Shown here piece after piece: positions 29,683 to 37,485 of a stretch of 41,362 bases of DNA. Each line of letters opens with the position of its first letter. Positions within the stretch are counted from its first letter, which is position 1. This DNA is from Streptococcus sp. 263_SSPC (GTDB lineage: Bacteria > Bacillota > Bacilli > Lactobacillales > Aerococcaceae), in assembly GCF_001071995.1 (NCBI RefSeq), contig NZ_JVNU01000022.1, positions 1 to 41,362 of the forward strand. Direction: 5' to 3'. The notes beneath the pieces were generated by a model. It saw nothing but the letters and a program-made list of their open reading frames with translations, was not told where the DNA came from and did not search any database. Position numbers and translations under genes: made by a program.

Positions 29683-31143
29683 TTATTTGAATTCATTCAG
29701 CTTTTGCTTAAAGAACACCCAGCAACATTTCGTCGATTCAGGATTCATCCGCAAGTGCTCGATTAATTGATAGGTTGGATGCCATCTGCGCAGTTGATCT
29801 GATGAGAAGTGCTCGAGAAATTCGGAGAATGGATGATCATATGGTTCTTTTGGCAGACCGCTGCAGAAGATGGAGAAGAGGCCTAGTAATTTACCAAAGG
29901 CATTTCCGAGTTCGCCTTTAGTCCAGTGAATATGACGAAGTAGCCCATCCATATGCGTCGAAGGAACTTTATGCAAGCACTCATTAGAGCGGACATTCCA
30001 CTCGTGCGAGAGTTCAATGGATGGGAAGGCACCATTGAACCAGTCTTCCTCGATTTCCATTTCGATGTAGCATTTGAGAATTTCTTGCAAAGGCTGTGGA
30101 CTCTCGATGCTGTTGTTTAACTTATTCGTTCTAAAATAGTGATATAGCAACTCTTCTTGAATTTGATTTACAAACTTCTCGTCAGTTAGTTTATCCGGAT
30201 AAATGGTTTTAATAATGGTTTTGGAAATCGTTTGGGATAAAATCGGTAGAAGTGTACAAAATTCTAAAATAGAATGGTGCAAGTGAAGCTGTTCGAAATC
30301 GGATTTTTGCATAATCACAAAAGAATGGGTGTATTCCTGAAGAAAGACTTTGCCGAGTTGCTTTAAGCATTGATGCAGCGCAGTCATAAAATCAGTGAAT
30401 ACACCCAAGTTTAAGTAAGTTGTCTGTTCATTATGGAAATGACTAGGAAATGGATTTGGGCCAAAGTTAATGTAGAAGTCTTGTTTTGGCAAAACGGAAG
30501 ACGCAAGAGTAATCAGCTCCTCTAAAACGAGCAGCGTCTCTTCTTTTGATAAATGTAAATAGTGCACAGGAATATACGTTTGCGGGAATGACTCTAGGTA
30601 ATCATTATAAAGGCGCAAGAAAGAATCTTTGCTCTCCTTGATGAGCGTGTAATAGAACTCAGTAATTTGTGGGCCAAACGAGAAGGCTAAAACGTCTTTG
30701 TAGGAGACGGTAGGTTGGTTGAGGAGTTTCTGGTAATGTAAGTGGAAATAATCTCTCAAGCTATCGAGATGAGGAATGAGATCGATGATGCTGTCGCCGC
30801 GCATGCCTTTAATCCACAGCGAGGTCAGCGCGTGGCATTCTTCGGAAAACGGTTTGTTGAAACAGCGTAGGGCGTTTTGATGACGCAAATAATAGCGACG
30901 CAGCTTCTGGAATTCTTTCTGCTGGTCATAGGACAGGGCTTGCGGGAAATCTTCAAAGTGGTGGATTAAGAAAGTGGACTCGGAAGTGCCGAGCAAGTAT
31001 TCGATAATCTCTTCAAAAGACTTGTTGTACGGATTTGGATTCTGGCTGAAGAGATTGTTGTAGTAATTCTGTTGCTGCTGTTGTTCCTCAAGCAGCTGAA
31101 TCTGTTTGACCAATAAGCTTAAATCTTGAGTATAGCGTTCCAT
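29683..31143 (-). CDS. Unrecognised 486-residue protein
   Basis: I do not recognise this family. It is a soluble protein without signal peptide or membrane helix, rich in Leu, His, Phe, Tyr and Gln. The N-terminus has a predicted coiled coil with a Gln run (LLEEQQQQQNYYNN), followed by an all-helical-looking body. Striking segments are NFGPNPFPSHFHNEQTTY and THMDGLLRHIHWTKGELG, the second with several His. ATG 31143 is chosen: GGGAGAG lies before it and a good promoter (-10 at 31181) leaves an in-frame ATG at 31209 outside the transcript. It is a single-gene unit with a CcpA-type site inside its promoter, so it may be repressed on good sugars. Codon use looks like that of its neighbours. Confidence 0.85.
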   Translation of the reverse strand: MERYTQDLSLLVKQIQLLEEQQQQQNYYNNLFSQNPNPYNKSFEEIIEYLLGTSESTFLIHHFEDFPQALSYDQQKEFQKLRRYYLRHQNALRCFNKPFSEECHALTSLWIKGMRGDSIIDLIPHLDSLRDYFHLHYQKLLNQPTVSYKDVLAFSFGPQITEFYYTLIKESKDSFLRLYNDYLESFPQTYIPVHYLHLSKEETLLVLEELITLASSVLPKQDFYINFGPNPFPSHFHNEQTTYLNLGVFTDFMTALHQCLKQLGKVFLQEYTHSFVIMQKSDFEQLHLHHSILEFCTLLPILSQTISKTIIKTIYPDKLTDEKFVNQIQEELLYHYFRTNKLNNSIESPQPLQEILKCYIEMEIEEDWFNGAFPSIELSHEWNVRSNECLHKVPSTHMDGLLRHIHWTKGELGNAFGKLLGLFSIFCSGLPKEPYDHPFSEFLEHFSSDQLRRWHPTYQLIEHLRMNPESTKCCWVFFKQKLNEFK

Positions 31144-31171
31144 TATAATACACTCTCCCAATAATGTATTT

Positions 31172-31188
31172 GTTACATTAATTGTAAC
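31172..31188. promoter_or_regulatory. Inverted repeat at the promoter of the 486-residue protein
   Basis: GTTACA-TTAAT-TGTAAC, perfect 6-bp arms, overlapping the -10. Possible operator of an unknown regulator. Confidence 0.5.
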
Positions 31189-31209
31189 GCTTTCATAAAG
31201 ATGCGTCAA
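31181..31209 (-). promoter_or_regulatory. Promoter of the 486-residue protein
   Basis: On the minus strand: TTGACG (31209-31204), 17 bases, TACAAT (31186-31181). Confidence 0.82.
31182..31196 (-). promoter_or_regulatory. CcpA cre site
   Basis: ATGAAAGCGTTACAA (minus strand) matches WTGNAANCGNWNNCW at every fixed position but one, and lies between -35 and -10, a repressing location. Confidence 0.7.
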
Positions 31210-31258
31210 TATACATTTTTATCTATTTTTTATGGAATTTAAGAAATAGGAAAGACGC

Positions 31259-31287
31259 TTGACTAAACTTGTAGAGTTGACCATAAT
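31259..31287 (+). promoter_or_regulatory. Promoter of the vanZ-like gene
   Basis: TTGACT (31259-31264), 17 bases, CATAAT (31282-31287). Confidence 0.78.
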
Positions 31288-31317
31288 AAAGAAAGTTAAC
31301 GAGGAAGGAGAGGTTTC

Positions 31318-31800
31318 GTGTCTAGAAAAACAAAAGCAACCATTGCGATTACACTGGCGATTGCAGTCATGGTACTAATCTTTATTAGCTCAAGTATGTC
31401 TTACAAGGATCAGTCACTGGTGTCGACGATTCAAAAAGGACTTCCAATGCAACCTTTTTCAGAAATTTTATCTAAAATTAAATTTGAATATGCAGGACAA
31501 ACCATCAGTATTCCTTCTCTAGGATATGCGCAGTTCATCGAATTTTTCATTCGTAAAGCCGCTCATTTCTTAGCTTACTTCTTTATCGGCTATCAATGGA
31601 CGAGAGGGTTAAGTGTTCACGTTCGTAAAAAAGGATGGCCGCAGTTCTTGGCGTTCTTTATCGCAGTGCTATATGCGATGACCGATGAATTCCACCAAGG
31701 AGTCACTCCAGGACGCACACCACTAATCCAAGATGTCTTTGTGGATGCCGTTGGTGCCGCAGTCGGTGTAGGACTAGGAACCTTGAAAAAAATAAGATAA
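31318..31800 (+). CDS. VanZ-family membrane protein
   Basis: A 160-residue membrane protein with about four hydrophobic segments. The family motifs are IRKAAHFLAYFFIGY and DEFHQGVTPGRTPLIQDVFVDAVGA. VanZ relatives are known from low-level teicoplanin resistance, but most chromosomal copies have no proven role. It starts at GTG, with GAAGGAGAGG upstream. Its own promoter and terminator separate it from the comG operon. Confidence 0.9.
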   Translation: MSRKTKATIAITLAIAVMVLIFISSSMSYKDQSLVSTIQKGLPMQPFSEILSKIKFEYAGQTISIPSLGYAQFIEFFIRKAAHFLAYFFIGYQWTRGLSVHVRKKGWPQFLAFFIAVLYAMTDEFHQGVTPGRTPLIQDVFVDAVGAAVGVGLGTLKKIR

Positions 31801-31809
31801 TAACCTTAA

Positions 31810-31841
31810 AACGTTGAAGAGATTTTCTTCAGCGTTTTTTT
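31810..31841 (+). terminator. Terminator of the vanZ-like gene
   Basis: An 11-bp stem with one G-U pair (31810-31820 with 31826-31836) followed by seven T. Confidence 0.9.
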
Positions 31842-31912
31842 GTTGTCCAAAAGACTCCTTTTTATTTTTTATCGTAGTTCTTTATGACTAGTCAAAGAGT
31901 GGGGGAAGAACG

Positions 31913-32983
31913 ATGGAAATGAATGAATTAGCAACGGAAGTGTTCACGCAAGCCATTAAATACCAATTAGATGATATTCATTTATTACCGGTTGGAGAGG
32001 AGTATGTATTTTATTTAAGAGATGTCAATGGGTTAAAAGAGTTGAGAAAGATTTCAGACGAAGTGGCCTTGCAATTTATTTCGTACTTAAAGTATCAAGC
32101 GGGAATGGATGTTGGAGAAAGACGAAGACCGCAGAGTGGTTCCTTAACCTTTGAGATTTCAAAGGACCAGATGATTGAACTGAGATTATCAGTGATAACG
32201 AATTTTAAGCAGAAGGAATCCATGGTTATTAGGCTTTTGCATCGGTCTAAAAAGGAAAAGGCGTCGATTCGTTCGATGACTTATTTTCCAAAGGACTGGG
32301 CGCTCTTGCAACAATTCCTACGCTATAAGAGCGGATTGATTTTATTTTCCGGACCGGTCAGTTCTGGGAAGACGAGTACGATGTATGCTTTGCTTAGAGG
32401 CCGTATGCAAGAAAAGACCCTTCAAGTGATTACGATGGAAGACCCCGTGGAGTATCATGAGCCGATGTTTTTACAGACGGAGATTAACGAGAAGGCGGGA
32501 ATTACGTATGAATTACTCATAAAGAGTTGTCTACGTCATCATCCTGATATTTTACTAATCGGCGAAATCCGAGACGAAATGACGGCAAAGATGGCGATTC
32601 GTGCAGCCTTAACGGGGCACTTAATTCTAGCGACCGTTCATGCTAAGGACTGTAATGGAGTGGTAGCAAGGCTCTTGGAACTGGGCGTCAGTAAGACGAT
32701 GCTCGAGCAAACCATTATCGCGATTTGTTCACAACGACTTCTCCCTCGATATTGTGCGCTATGCGGTAAGGAATGCCAATTGCATTGTAATCATTTAACA
32801 AACGGAGAAAAGCGGGGGACGATTTTTGAAATCGAAACTCATGAAAAGTTAGCGCATTTCTTTAAAACGAATCAATTCGGGACTGACGAAGAAAGAGTAC
32901 ATTCTTTTAATAAGGTATTGAGGAAGGCTTATGCATTGGGATATATTACGGACAAAACTTACGAAACCTATCAAATTATCTAA
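31913..32983 (+). CDS. comGA: Competence pseudopilus assembly ATPase ComGA
   Basis: A 356-residue cytosolic GspE/PilB-type ATPase that powers assembly of the DNA-uptake pseudopilus. Walker A is GPVSSGKT (147-154), the Asp box VITMEDPVEYHEP, Walker B LLIGEIRDEMTAKMAIRAALTGH, and the His box LATVHAKD. Near the C-terminus PRYCALCGKECQLHC has four closely spaced Cys, a possible zinc site in the position where PilB-type ATPases often carry one. GGGGGAAG precedes the ATG. It is the first gene of a tight seven-gene operon; comGB overlaps it by 53 bases. Confidence 0.96.
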   Translation: MEMNELATEVFTQAIKYQLDDIHLLPVGEEYVFYLRDVNGLKELRKISDEVALQFISYLKYQAGMDVGERRRPQSGSLTFEISKDQMIELRLSVITNFKQKESMVIRLLHRSKKEKASIRSMTYFPKDWALLQQFLRYKSGLILFSGPVSSGKTSTMYALLRGRMQEKTLQVITMEDPVEYHEPMFLQTEINEKAGITYELLIKSCLRHHPDILLIGEIRDEMTAKMAIRAALTGHLILATVHAKDCNGVVARLLELGVSKTMLEQTIIAICSQRLLPRYCALCGKECQLHCNHLTNGEKRGTIFEIETHEKLAHFFKTNQFGTDEERVHSFNKVLRKAYALGYITDKTYETYQII

Positions 32984-34001
32984 GAAATGGAAGGGGCCGG
33001 TTCAAAGTCGTTTCCTCATTCAGCTTGCTCATTTACTTGAGGAAGGGTTCAGCTTGGATGAGGCGCTCAAATTTCTAGAATATTTATTCGAAGGAGAGAA
33101 GAAAGACCTCGAACAAATGCGGGATACGCTTGGAGAAGGGCGGCGGTTTGATGAGTGCTTGAAACGGGTCGGGTACTCAGAAACAAACACCTCACAAATT
33201 TATTTATCCATGCAGTTTGGTAGCTTTGAGAAGGCTTGTGCGTCGATTGGGGAGTTTCTAACCCGGAAGCAAAAACAACAAAAGAAAATGCAGCAGATGA
33301 TGATGTATCCTGCGTTTCTTTTTACGTTTGTGATTGGGATGGTGCTCTGTATCCGAATGCTGTTACTCGACCAATTGTCCAGCATGGTGCAAGAAGAACA
33401 ACTCAAGCAGTCTGGCTTCCTTTATTGGATATGGCTTGGGTTTCAAAACTTACCACAGCTGGCGCTGGGATTTGTAATAGTCCTCCTCACTATTATTCTT
33501 GCGGTCCGCTTGTACTGGAAAAGAAAGAACACCTATGATCAGTTTCGCATGTTGATTTCACTGCCGGTCATTGGAAAGAGTGCGCAGCAATACGTGACGT
33601 TTTTGTATGCACGAGAGTTCTCGTATTTTCTCGGAAATGGGCAGTCGCTATTGTCGATGGTGTCCGAACTCAAAAAAGAAGGAACAAGCGCATTGTCGAA
33701 GATGATTGCGCAGAAACTAGAAGAACAGCTGATTCAAGGAGAATCTTTTTCTACGGCGCTTGAGAAGATGAAGCTATTCCGGCAGGAGTTTATCTGGCTG
33801 GTATTAGAAGGAGAAAAGACAAGGCAATTAGACGTGCAACTACAAGTATACGCCGACCAAATGCTCGACGAATTTACCCAAGGCATCGAAAAGAAAATCA
33901 AGTGGATTCAACCGTTACTACTTATGGGGATTGGATTCCTCATCGTTTCCATGTATCTGATCTTATTACTACCGACACTAACGATGATTGGAGGAAATTA
34001 A
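32931..34001 (+). CDS. comGB: Competence pseudopilus membrane platform ComGB
   Basis: A 356-residue GspF/PilC-type inner-membrane protein that couples the ATPase to pilin assembly. Two repeated T2SSF domains are visible, the first beginning FLIQLAHLLEEGFSLDEALKF and the second around FLYAREFSYFLGNGQSLLSM. Three hydrophobic segments lie at about 125-145, 170-192 and 330-352. The ATG at 32931 lies within comGA and has GAGGAAGG just upstream, supporting translational coupling; the next in-frame ATG would remove conserved sequence. Confidence 0.93.
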   Translation: MHWDILRTKLTKPIKLSKKWKGPVQSRFLIQLAHLLEEGFSLDEALKFLEYLFEGEKKDLEQMRDTLGEGRRFDECLKRVGYSETNTSQIYLSMQFGSFEKACASIGEFLTRKQKQQKKMQQMMMYPAFLFTFVIGMVLCIRMLLLDQLSSMVQEEQLKQSGFLYWIWLGFQNLPQLALGFVIVLLTIILAVRLYWKRKNTYDQFRMLISLPVIGKSAQQYVTFLYAREFSYFLGNGQSLLSMVSELKKEGTSALSKMIAQKLEEQLIQGESFSTALEKMKLFRQEFIWLVLEGEKTRQLDVQLQVYADQMLDEFTQGIEKKIKWIQPLLLMGIGFLIVSMYLILLLPTLTMIGGN

Positions 34002-34002
34002 A

Positions 34003-34299
34003 ATGAAAATGAAAACAAAGAAAAAAGGCTTCACGTTAATCGAATTACTCGTGTGCCTCTTTATTATTGGCTTGATGATGCTACTGATTATCCCGAATAT
34101 TGCTAATCAGAGAGAAACTGCACAGAAACAATCAGATGAAGCGATTGTGAAAGTAATTGAAACACAGCAACAAGCTTATATGTTGGATAAAAAAACTAAT
34201 GACGTTCCGGATCCACAAAAATTAATGGATAGTCATTATATAACCCCAGAGCAAAAGAAAGCATTTGAAAATCGTAAGAATAAGACTGAACAACAATAA
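34003..34299 (+). CDS. comGC: Major pseudopilin ComGC
   Basis: A 98-residue major pseudopilin. The prepilin motif KKKGFTLIELLVCLFIIGLMM shows the cleavage site after Gly and Glu at +5; the hydrophobic helix follows. ComC (not in the window) would cut and methylate it. ATG 34003 is chosen; GGAGG at 33991 is its ribosome site, and the upstream in-frame TTG at 33988 is part of it. It begins 1 base after the comGB stop. Confidence 0.96.
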   Translation: MKMKTKKKGFTLIELLVCLFIIGLMMLLIIPNIANQRETAQKQSDEAIVKVIETQQQAYMLDKKTNDVPDPQKLMDSHYITPEQKKAFENRKNKTEQQ

Positions 34300-34301
34300 T
34301 T

Positions 34302-34730
34302 ATGAAAAAGAGAGCATTTACGCTTGTTGAATGCTTAATTGCGCTTGCCATTGCTTGCTTTTTACTTATACTGACTCCGCCTTTGATTAGTCGCTCCTAT
34401 GTAAATTGGAAGGAAGAAGTATTTCTTAGAGAGTTTGAGCAAGCAATGGATACGGCGCAGATTACAGCTATTTCAACGGGACAAGGTTCGTTTGTAACTG
34501 TTTCTGGCGGAATTGTGGAATTAAATTGTCATGGAGCTAGAGAATTGGATAAGAAGATTCGCTTTCCGGATACGATGAAAAGTTATTCTGTTCAAACGTA
34601 TGGTTTTAAACCCTATAGTGGGAATGTTAGCCAGTTCTCATCCGTGACATTTGATGGGAAAAATCGCAGGTACACTTATGTTTTTCAATTAGGGGAGGCG
34701 AAGTATCATGTTGAAATTACCGAAAAGTAG
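34302..34730 (+). CDS. comGD: Minor pseudopilin ComGD
   Basis: 142 residues, with prepilin motif KKRAFTLVECLIALAIACF (Ala before the cleavage point, Glu at +5). The C-terminal part is a predicted beta-rich pseudopilin head. It begins 2 bases after comGC and overlaps comGE by 23 bases. Confidence 0.92.
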   Translation: MKKRAFTLVECLIALAIACFLLILTPPLISRSYVNWKEEVFLREFEQAMDTAQITAISTGQGSFVTVSGGIVELNCHGARELDKKIRFPDTMKSYSVQTYGFKPYSGNVSQFSSVTFDGKNRRYTYVFQLGEAKYHVEITEK

Positions 34731-35073
34731 AGGGTATGTATTGCTTGAAGCCTTAATCGGTCTGATGGTCTTAACCGTTATTGTGTCCTTAATCAGTTTT
34801 ATGATGGGACAACTCTATCACCGTCAACAACTTAAAGGATGCTTTTTGGATGCTGCGGCTACTCAGTTAATGGATTTACAAGCCAGTGTGACTTATCCTG
34901 CTAGCGTTGAAAAATTGCCAAATGAAGAATTTCAGAAGATGAAAAAAGTGACATTTGAAAAAGTAAATACAGCAGCCTCTCCAACAGTGGTGATGGTCTC
35001 TTGCGGAGAGCATGAGGAGGTGTTTCAAATCAATGCGATTACCGAGAAAAAAGTCCGGATTTCTGCTCATTGA
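34708..35073 (+). CDS. comGE: Minor pseudopilin ComGE
   Basis: 121 residues. The N-terminal KSRGYVLLEALIGLMVLTV has the prepilin cleavage pattern (Gly before Tyr, Glu at +5). AGGGGAGG in comGD supplies the ribosome site. It overlaps both neighbours, as usual for this operon. Assigned mainly by position and motif. Confidence 0.88.
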   Translation: MLKLPKSRGYVLLEALIGLMVLTVIVSLISFMMGQLYHRQQLKGCFLDAAATQLMDLQASVTYPASVEKLPNEEFQKMKKVTFEKVNTAASPTVVMVSCGEHEEVFQINAITEKKVRISAH

Positions 35074-35545
35074 ACACCTAATTGCGCTCGTGATTATCTC
35101 GATTAGTTTAGTAGCTTTTATGGGACTTTCTACAGCTTTTCTAAAAATCAAGGACCGCCTCAATGTTCCTGACGATGTTAAATGGCATGTCGCTGTTCAG
35201 CAAATGAATTTTAATTACGCTGGCTATAGGCTGACATCGTTTAATGGCTATGATCCTTATACCGCACATTTTGAAAATATGACATCAGAGAAAACAGAAG
35301 TCATTACGCTTGTTTCTAGTTGGAAAGATGGCGGGAAGATTTATAAAGGAGCAGGAGGAAGTGGAGGACACCAACCGTTTCTTTATGGCATTCGTTCGCT
35401 ATCTATCAAAAGAAACGGGATCAGGTTACTGATTTCGTCAACGCTCAACCAAGGAAGTACTTTTCGCTTAAATTTCGCGCCAAAGAATCGAGCTATTTAT
35501 GTCAAAGTGAAAGAGGTTAAGAAAAAGAAAGATGACAAACCCTAA
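35033..35545 (+). CDS. comGF: Minor pseudopilin ComGF
   Basis: 170 residues, prepilin motif KKSGFLLIEHLIALVIISIS (Gly before Phe, Glu at +5). The GGKIYKGAGGSGGHQPFLYG segment matches ComGF, where a YR.GGxGHQPFLYGI-like stretch is typical. ATG 35033 is preferred because AGGAGG (35014-35019) precedes it; the in-frame ATG 35012 is upstream of that site. It overlaps comGE by 41 bases. Confidence 0.92.
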   Translation: MRLPRKKSGFLLIEHLIALVIISISLVAFMGLSTAFLKIKDRLNVPDDVKWHVAVQQMNFNYAGYRLTSFNGYDPYTAHFENMTSEKTEVITLVSSWKDGGKIYKGAGGSGGHQPFLYGIRSLSIKRNGIRLLISSTLNQGSTFRLNFAPKNRAIYVKVKEVKKKKDDKP

Positions 35546-35882
35546 AAGAAAAGGAACGCTACTATTTCAGTTTCTGGGGTTACTTGCGATTGCCAGTTTC
35601 CTTATTATCGCGCTACTCAAAATTCATGCCCACAACACTCTTGAATATCGCCTTCTGGAAGATGGGTATCGAATGGACATATTGCTTGAGATGGCGAGTC
35701 AGACAGTACGGCAAAAACTGTCTTTTAATGGAGACGAGATGACTTTTCCAGATACCATTCAATTTTCTAGTGGCACGGTGAGGGTAGAATGGAATGAGAA
35801 AGCACATCAGTTTACCCTAAAAGCACACCTTCCAAATGGTCACTCAAAGGAAGATACACTATATATTCAGTTTGTAAAATAG
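35532..35882 (+). CDS. comGG: ComGG-like minor pseudopilin
   Basis: 116 residues, the last gene of the operon, overlapping comGF by 14 bases. The N-terminal KRKGTLLFQFLGLLAIASF resembles a prepilin signal, but the residue at +5 is Gln, not Glu. ComGG proteins are known to be variable and often lack Glu5. Assignment is by operon position, size and the hydrophobic N-terminal helix. Confidence 0.82.
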   Translation: MTNPKRKGTLLFQFLGLLAIASFLIIALLKIHAHNTLEYRLLEDGYRMDILLEMASQTVRQKLSFNGDEMTFPDTIQFSSGTVRVEWNEKAHQFTLKAHLPNGHSKEDTLYIQFVK

Positions 35883-35931
35883 GCTAAACACTACATAGCG
35901 ACTTCTTTTTGTTTTTTTCATTTTCAAGATA

Positions 35932-35940
35932 TGGTATACT
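35932..35940 (+). promoter_or_regulatory. Extended -10 element for rodZ
   Basis: TGG-TATACT fits TGnTATAAT, 32 bases before the rodZ ATG. A T-rich tract replaces a clear -35. Confidence 0.6.
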
Positions 35941-35972
35941 TTTCAATGAGAAAATGAAAAGATGGTGAAATA

Positions 35973-36812
35973 ATGACACAAACAATCGGAGAAATTTTAA
36001 AAAGTGCAAGGCAATTAAAAGGCTACACTCTTGATGACTTGCAACAAATTACAAAAATTCAAAAACGTTATTTAATCGCAATTGAAGATAATGACTTCGA
36101 CTTGATGCCAGGTGCGTTTTATACACGCGCATTCATCAAACAAATTGCTGATACAGTTGGATTAGATGGAGCAGCTTTATTAGAAGAGCATGCATCTGAA
36201 ATTCCGCAGGCTGTTGTGAAGACAACTCCTTCTACAACATATACGACTACTTCAAGTAATCGTTCACGTTTAAATAAAAACAAGAGTAAATGGTCTTCAG
36301 TATCCAATACTCTAAAAAATTACTTCCCAACCATTTTATTGGGAATGTTCATCGTGGCGATTATTTTTGCAATCGGGCAAGCTGTATTTAGCAACCGTGC
36401 GCAACGCAATACGCCTGTAACAACTCAAGCTACTACGCAAACAGCTGTTGCAGCAGAAACAACTGTTGCTACAACGACAACTGCAGCTCCAGAAGTGACA
36501 AGCGTTACTTATTCATATGCGAACGGAAATGCATTGTACTACATTGCGAATGTAAGTAAATTCCCATTAGATGTGAAAGTACTCAATGAAGCAAGAAATG
36601 CTTTATGGGCACAAATTTCAGCGGATGGTAAAGTTGTGGCAGACGGAGTTCCAGCTACAAATCAAACAGTGACTGGTTCAATTCCAGAAGGAACAACTAC
36701 GATTCGTATGGACTTTGGTTATACGCCATTAGGTACAATTACTGTTGGTGGTGTTGAACTAACAATTCCTGAAGGTTCAAACGCTACAAGAATTTATATC
36801 ACGATTCAATAG
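35973..36812 (+). CDS. rodZ: RodZ-like cell-shape protein
   Basis: A 279-residue bitopic membrane protein linked to MreB and rod/septal growth. The cytosolic N-terminus (about 1-70) is an HTH of the RodZ type: IGEILKSARQLKGYTLDDLQ, then PGAFYTRAFIKQIADTVGLD. One membrane helix lies at about 120-142. It is followed by a Thr/Ala/Gln-rich linker (about 148-172) and a C-terminal extracellular DUF4115-like beta domain. The position before pgsA-cinA-recA is the classical one (Bacillus ymfM). pgsA starts 10 bases after the stop. Confidence 0.92.
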   Translation: MTQTIGEILKSARQLKGYTLDDLQQITKIQKRYLIAIEDNDFDLMPGAFYTRAFIKQIADTVGLDGAALLEEHASEIPQAVVKTTPSTTYTTTSSNRSRLNKNKSKWSSVSNTLKNYFPTILLGMFIVAIIFAIGQAVFSNRAQRNTPVTTQATTQTAVAAETTVATTTTAAPEVTSVTYSYANGNALYYIANVSKFPLDVKVLNEARNALWAQISADGKVVADGVPATNQTVTGSIPEGTTTIRMDFGYTPLGTITVGGVELTIPEGSNATRIYITIQ

Positions 36813-36822
36813 GAGAATTGCG

Positions 36823-37416
36823 ATGAATTTACCAAATAAATTAACGGTTTTGCGAATTTTCATGATTCCGGTGTTTATCATTCTGATGTGCTTACCGAGT
36901 GAAGCGCTAGGAGTGATGAATCTTATGGGCTCACAAATTAGCGTTGTCCACTTTTTGGCAATGATTATTTTCGCAGTAGCTAGTTTTACAGATTATCTTG
37001 ATGGATATTTAGCACGCAAATACAAATTAGTGACGAACTTTGGGAAGTTTGCTGATCCTTTAGCGGACAAAATGTTAGTGATGACAGCGTTCATTATGCT
37101 TGTACCATTTAACTTAGCGCCTGCGTGGGTCGTGAGCATCATTGTTTGTCGCGAATTAGCAGTAACGGGGCTTCGATTATTATTAGTTACAGATGGCGAA
37201 GTCATGGCAGCTGCTTGGCCAGGAAAAGTAAAAACCGCTACTCAAATGTTGGCGATTATTTTCCTATTGACGGACGATTTGTTCTTTAAGGCCATTGGAA
37301 TTCCAATCGGACAAATCTTACTTTATAGTTGTTTAGTATTTACAATCTATTCAGGTTTGGATTATTTTGTAAAGAATCGACATGTATTTGCGGATTCATT
37401 TACTAAAACAGAATAA
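36823..37416 (+). CDS. pgsA: CDP-diacylglycerol-glycerol-3-phosphate 3-phosphatidyltransferase
   Basis: It makes phosphatidylglycerol phosphate, the committed step of PG and cardiolipin synthesis, in the membrane. At 197 residues it is of normal length. The CDP-alcohol phosphotransferase signature DGYLARKYKLVTNFGKFADP with the following LADK gives the Asp residues that hold the metal ions. The start LPNKLTVLRIFMIPVF is typical. GGAGAA precedes the ATG. Confidence 0.96.
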   Translation: MNLPNKLTVLRIFMIPVFIILMCLPSEALGVMNLMGSQISVVHFLAMIIFAVASFTDYLDGYLARKYKLVTNFGKFADPLADKMLVMTAFIMLVPFNLAPAWVVSIIVCRELAVTGLRLLLVTDGEVMAAAWPGKVKTATQMLAIIFLLTDDLFFKAIGIPIGQILLYSCLVFTIYSGLDYFVKNRHVFADSFTKTE

Positions 37417-37421
37417 CAAAC

Positions 37422-37451
37422 AAAGCCTGAAACAGTTGTTTTGGGCTTTTT
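37422..37451 (+). terminator. Terminator between pgsA and cinA
   Basis: An 11-bp stem with two wobble pairs (37422-37432 with 37439-37449) and a T run. It ends 35 bases before cinA, so cinA needs some read-through or its own promoter. Confidence 0.75.
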
Positions 37452-37485
37452 ATTTTTCGAAAAAGAGTGTAAGGAAGGCGAAATT

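Noticed and set aside
31866-31880. Competence (cin-box) motif before comGA
   Set aside because: Only CTACGATA on the opposite strand resembles TACGAATA; orientation and sequence do not fit.
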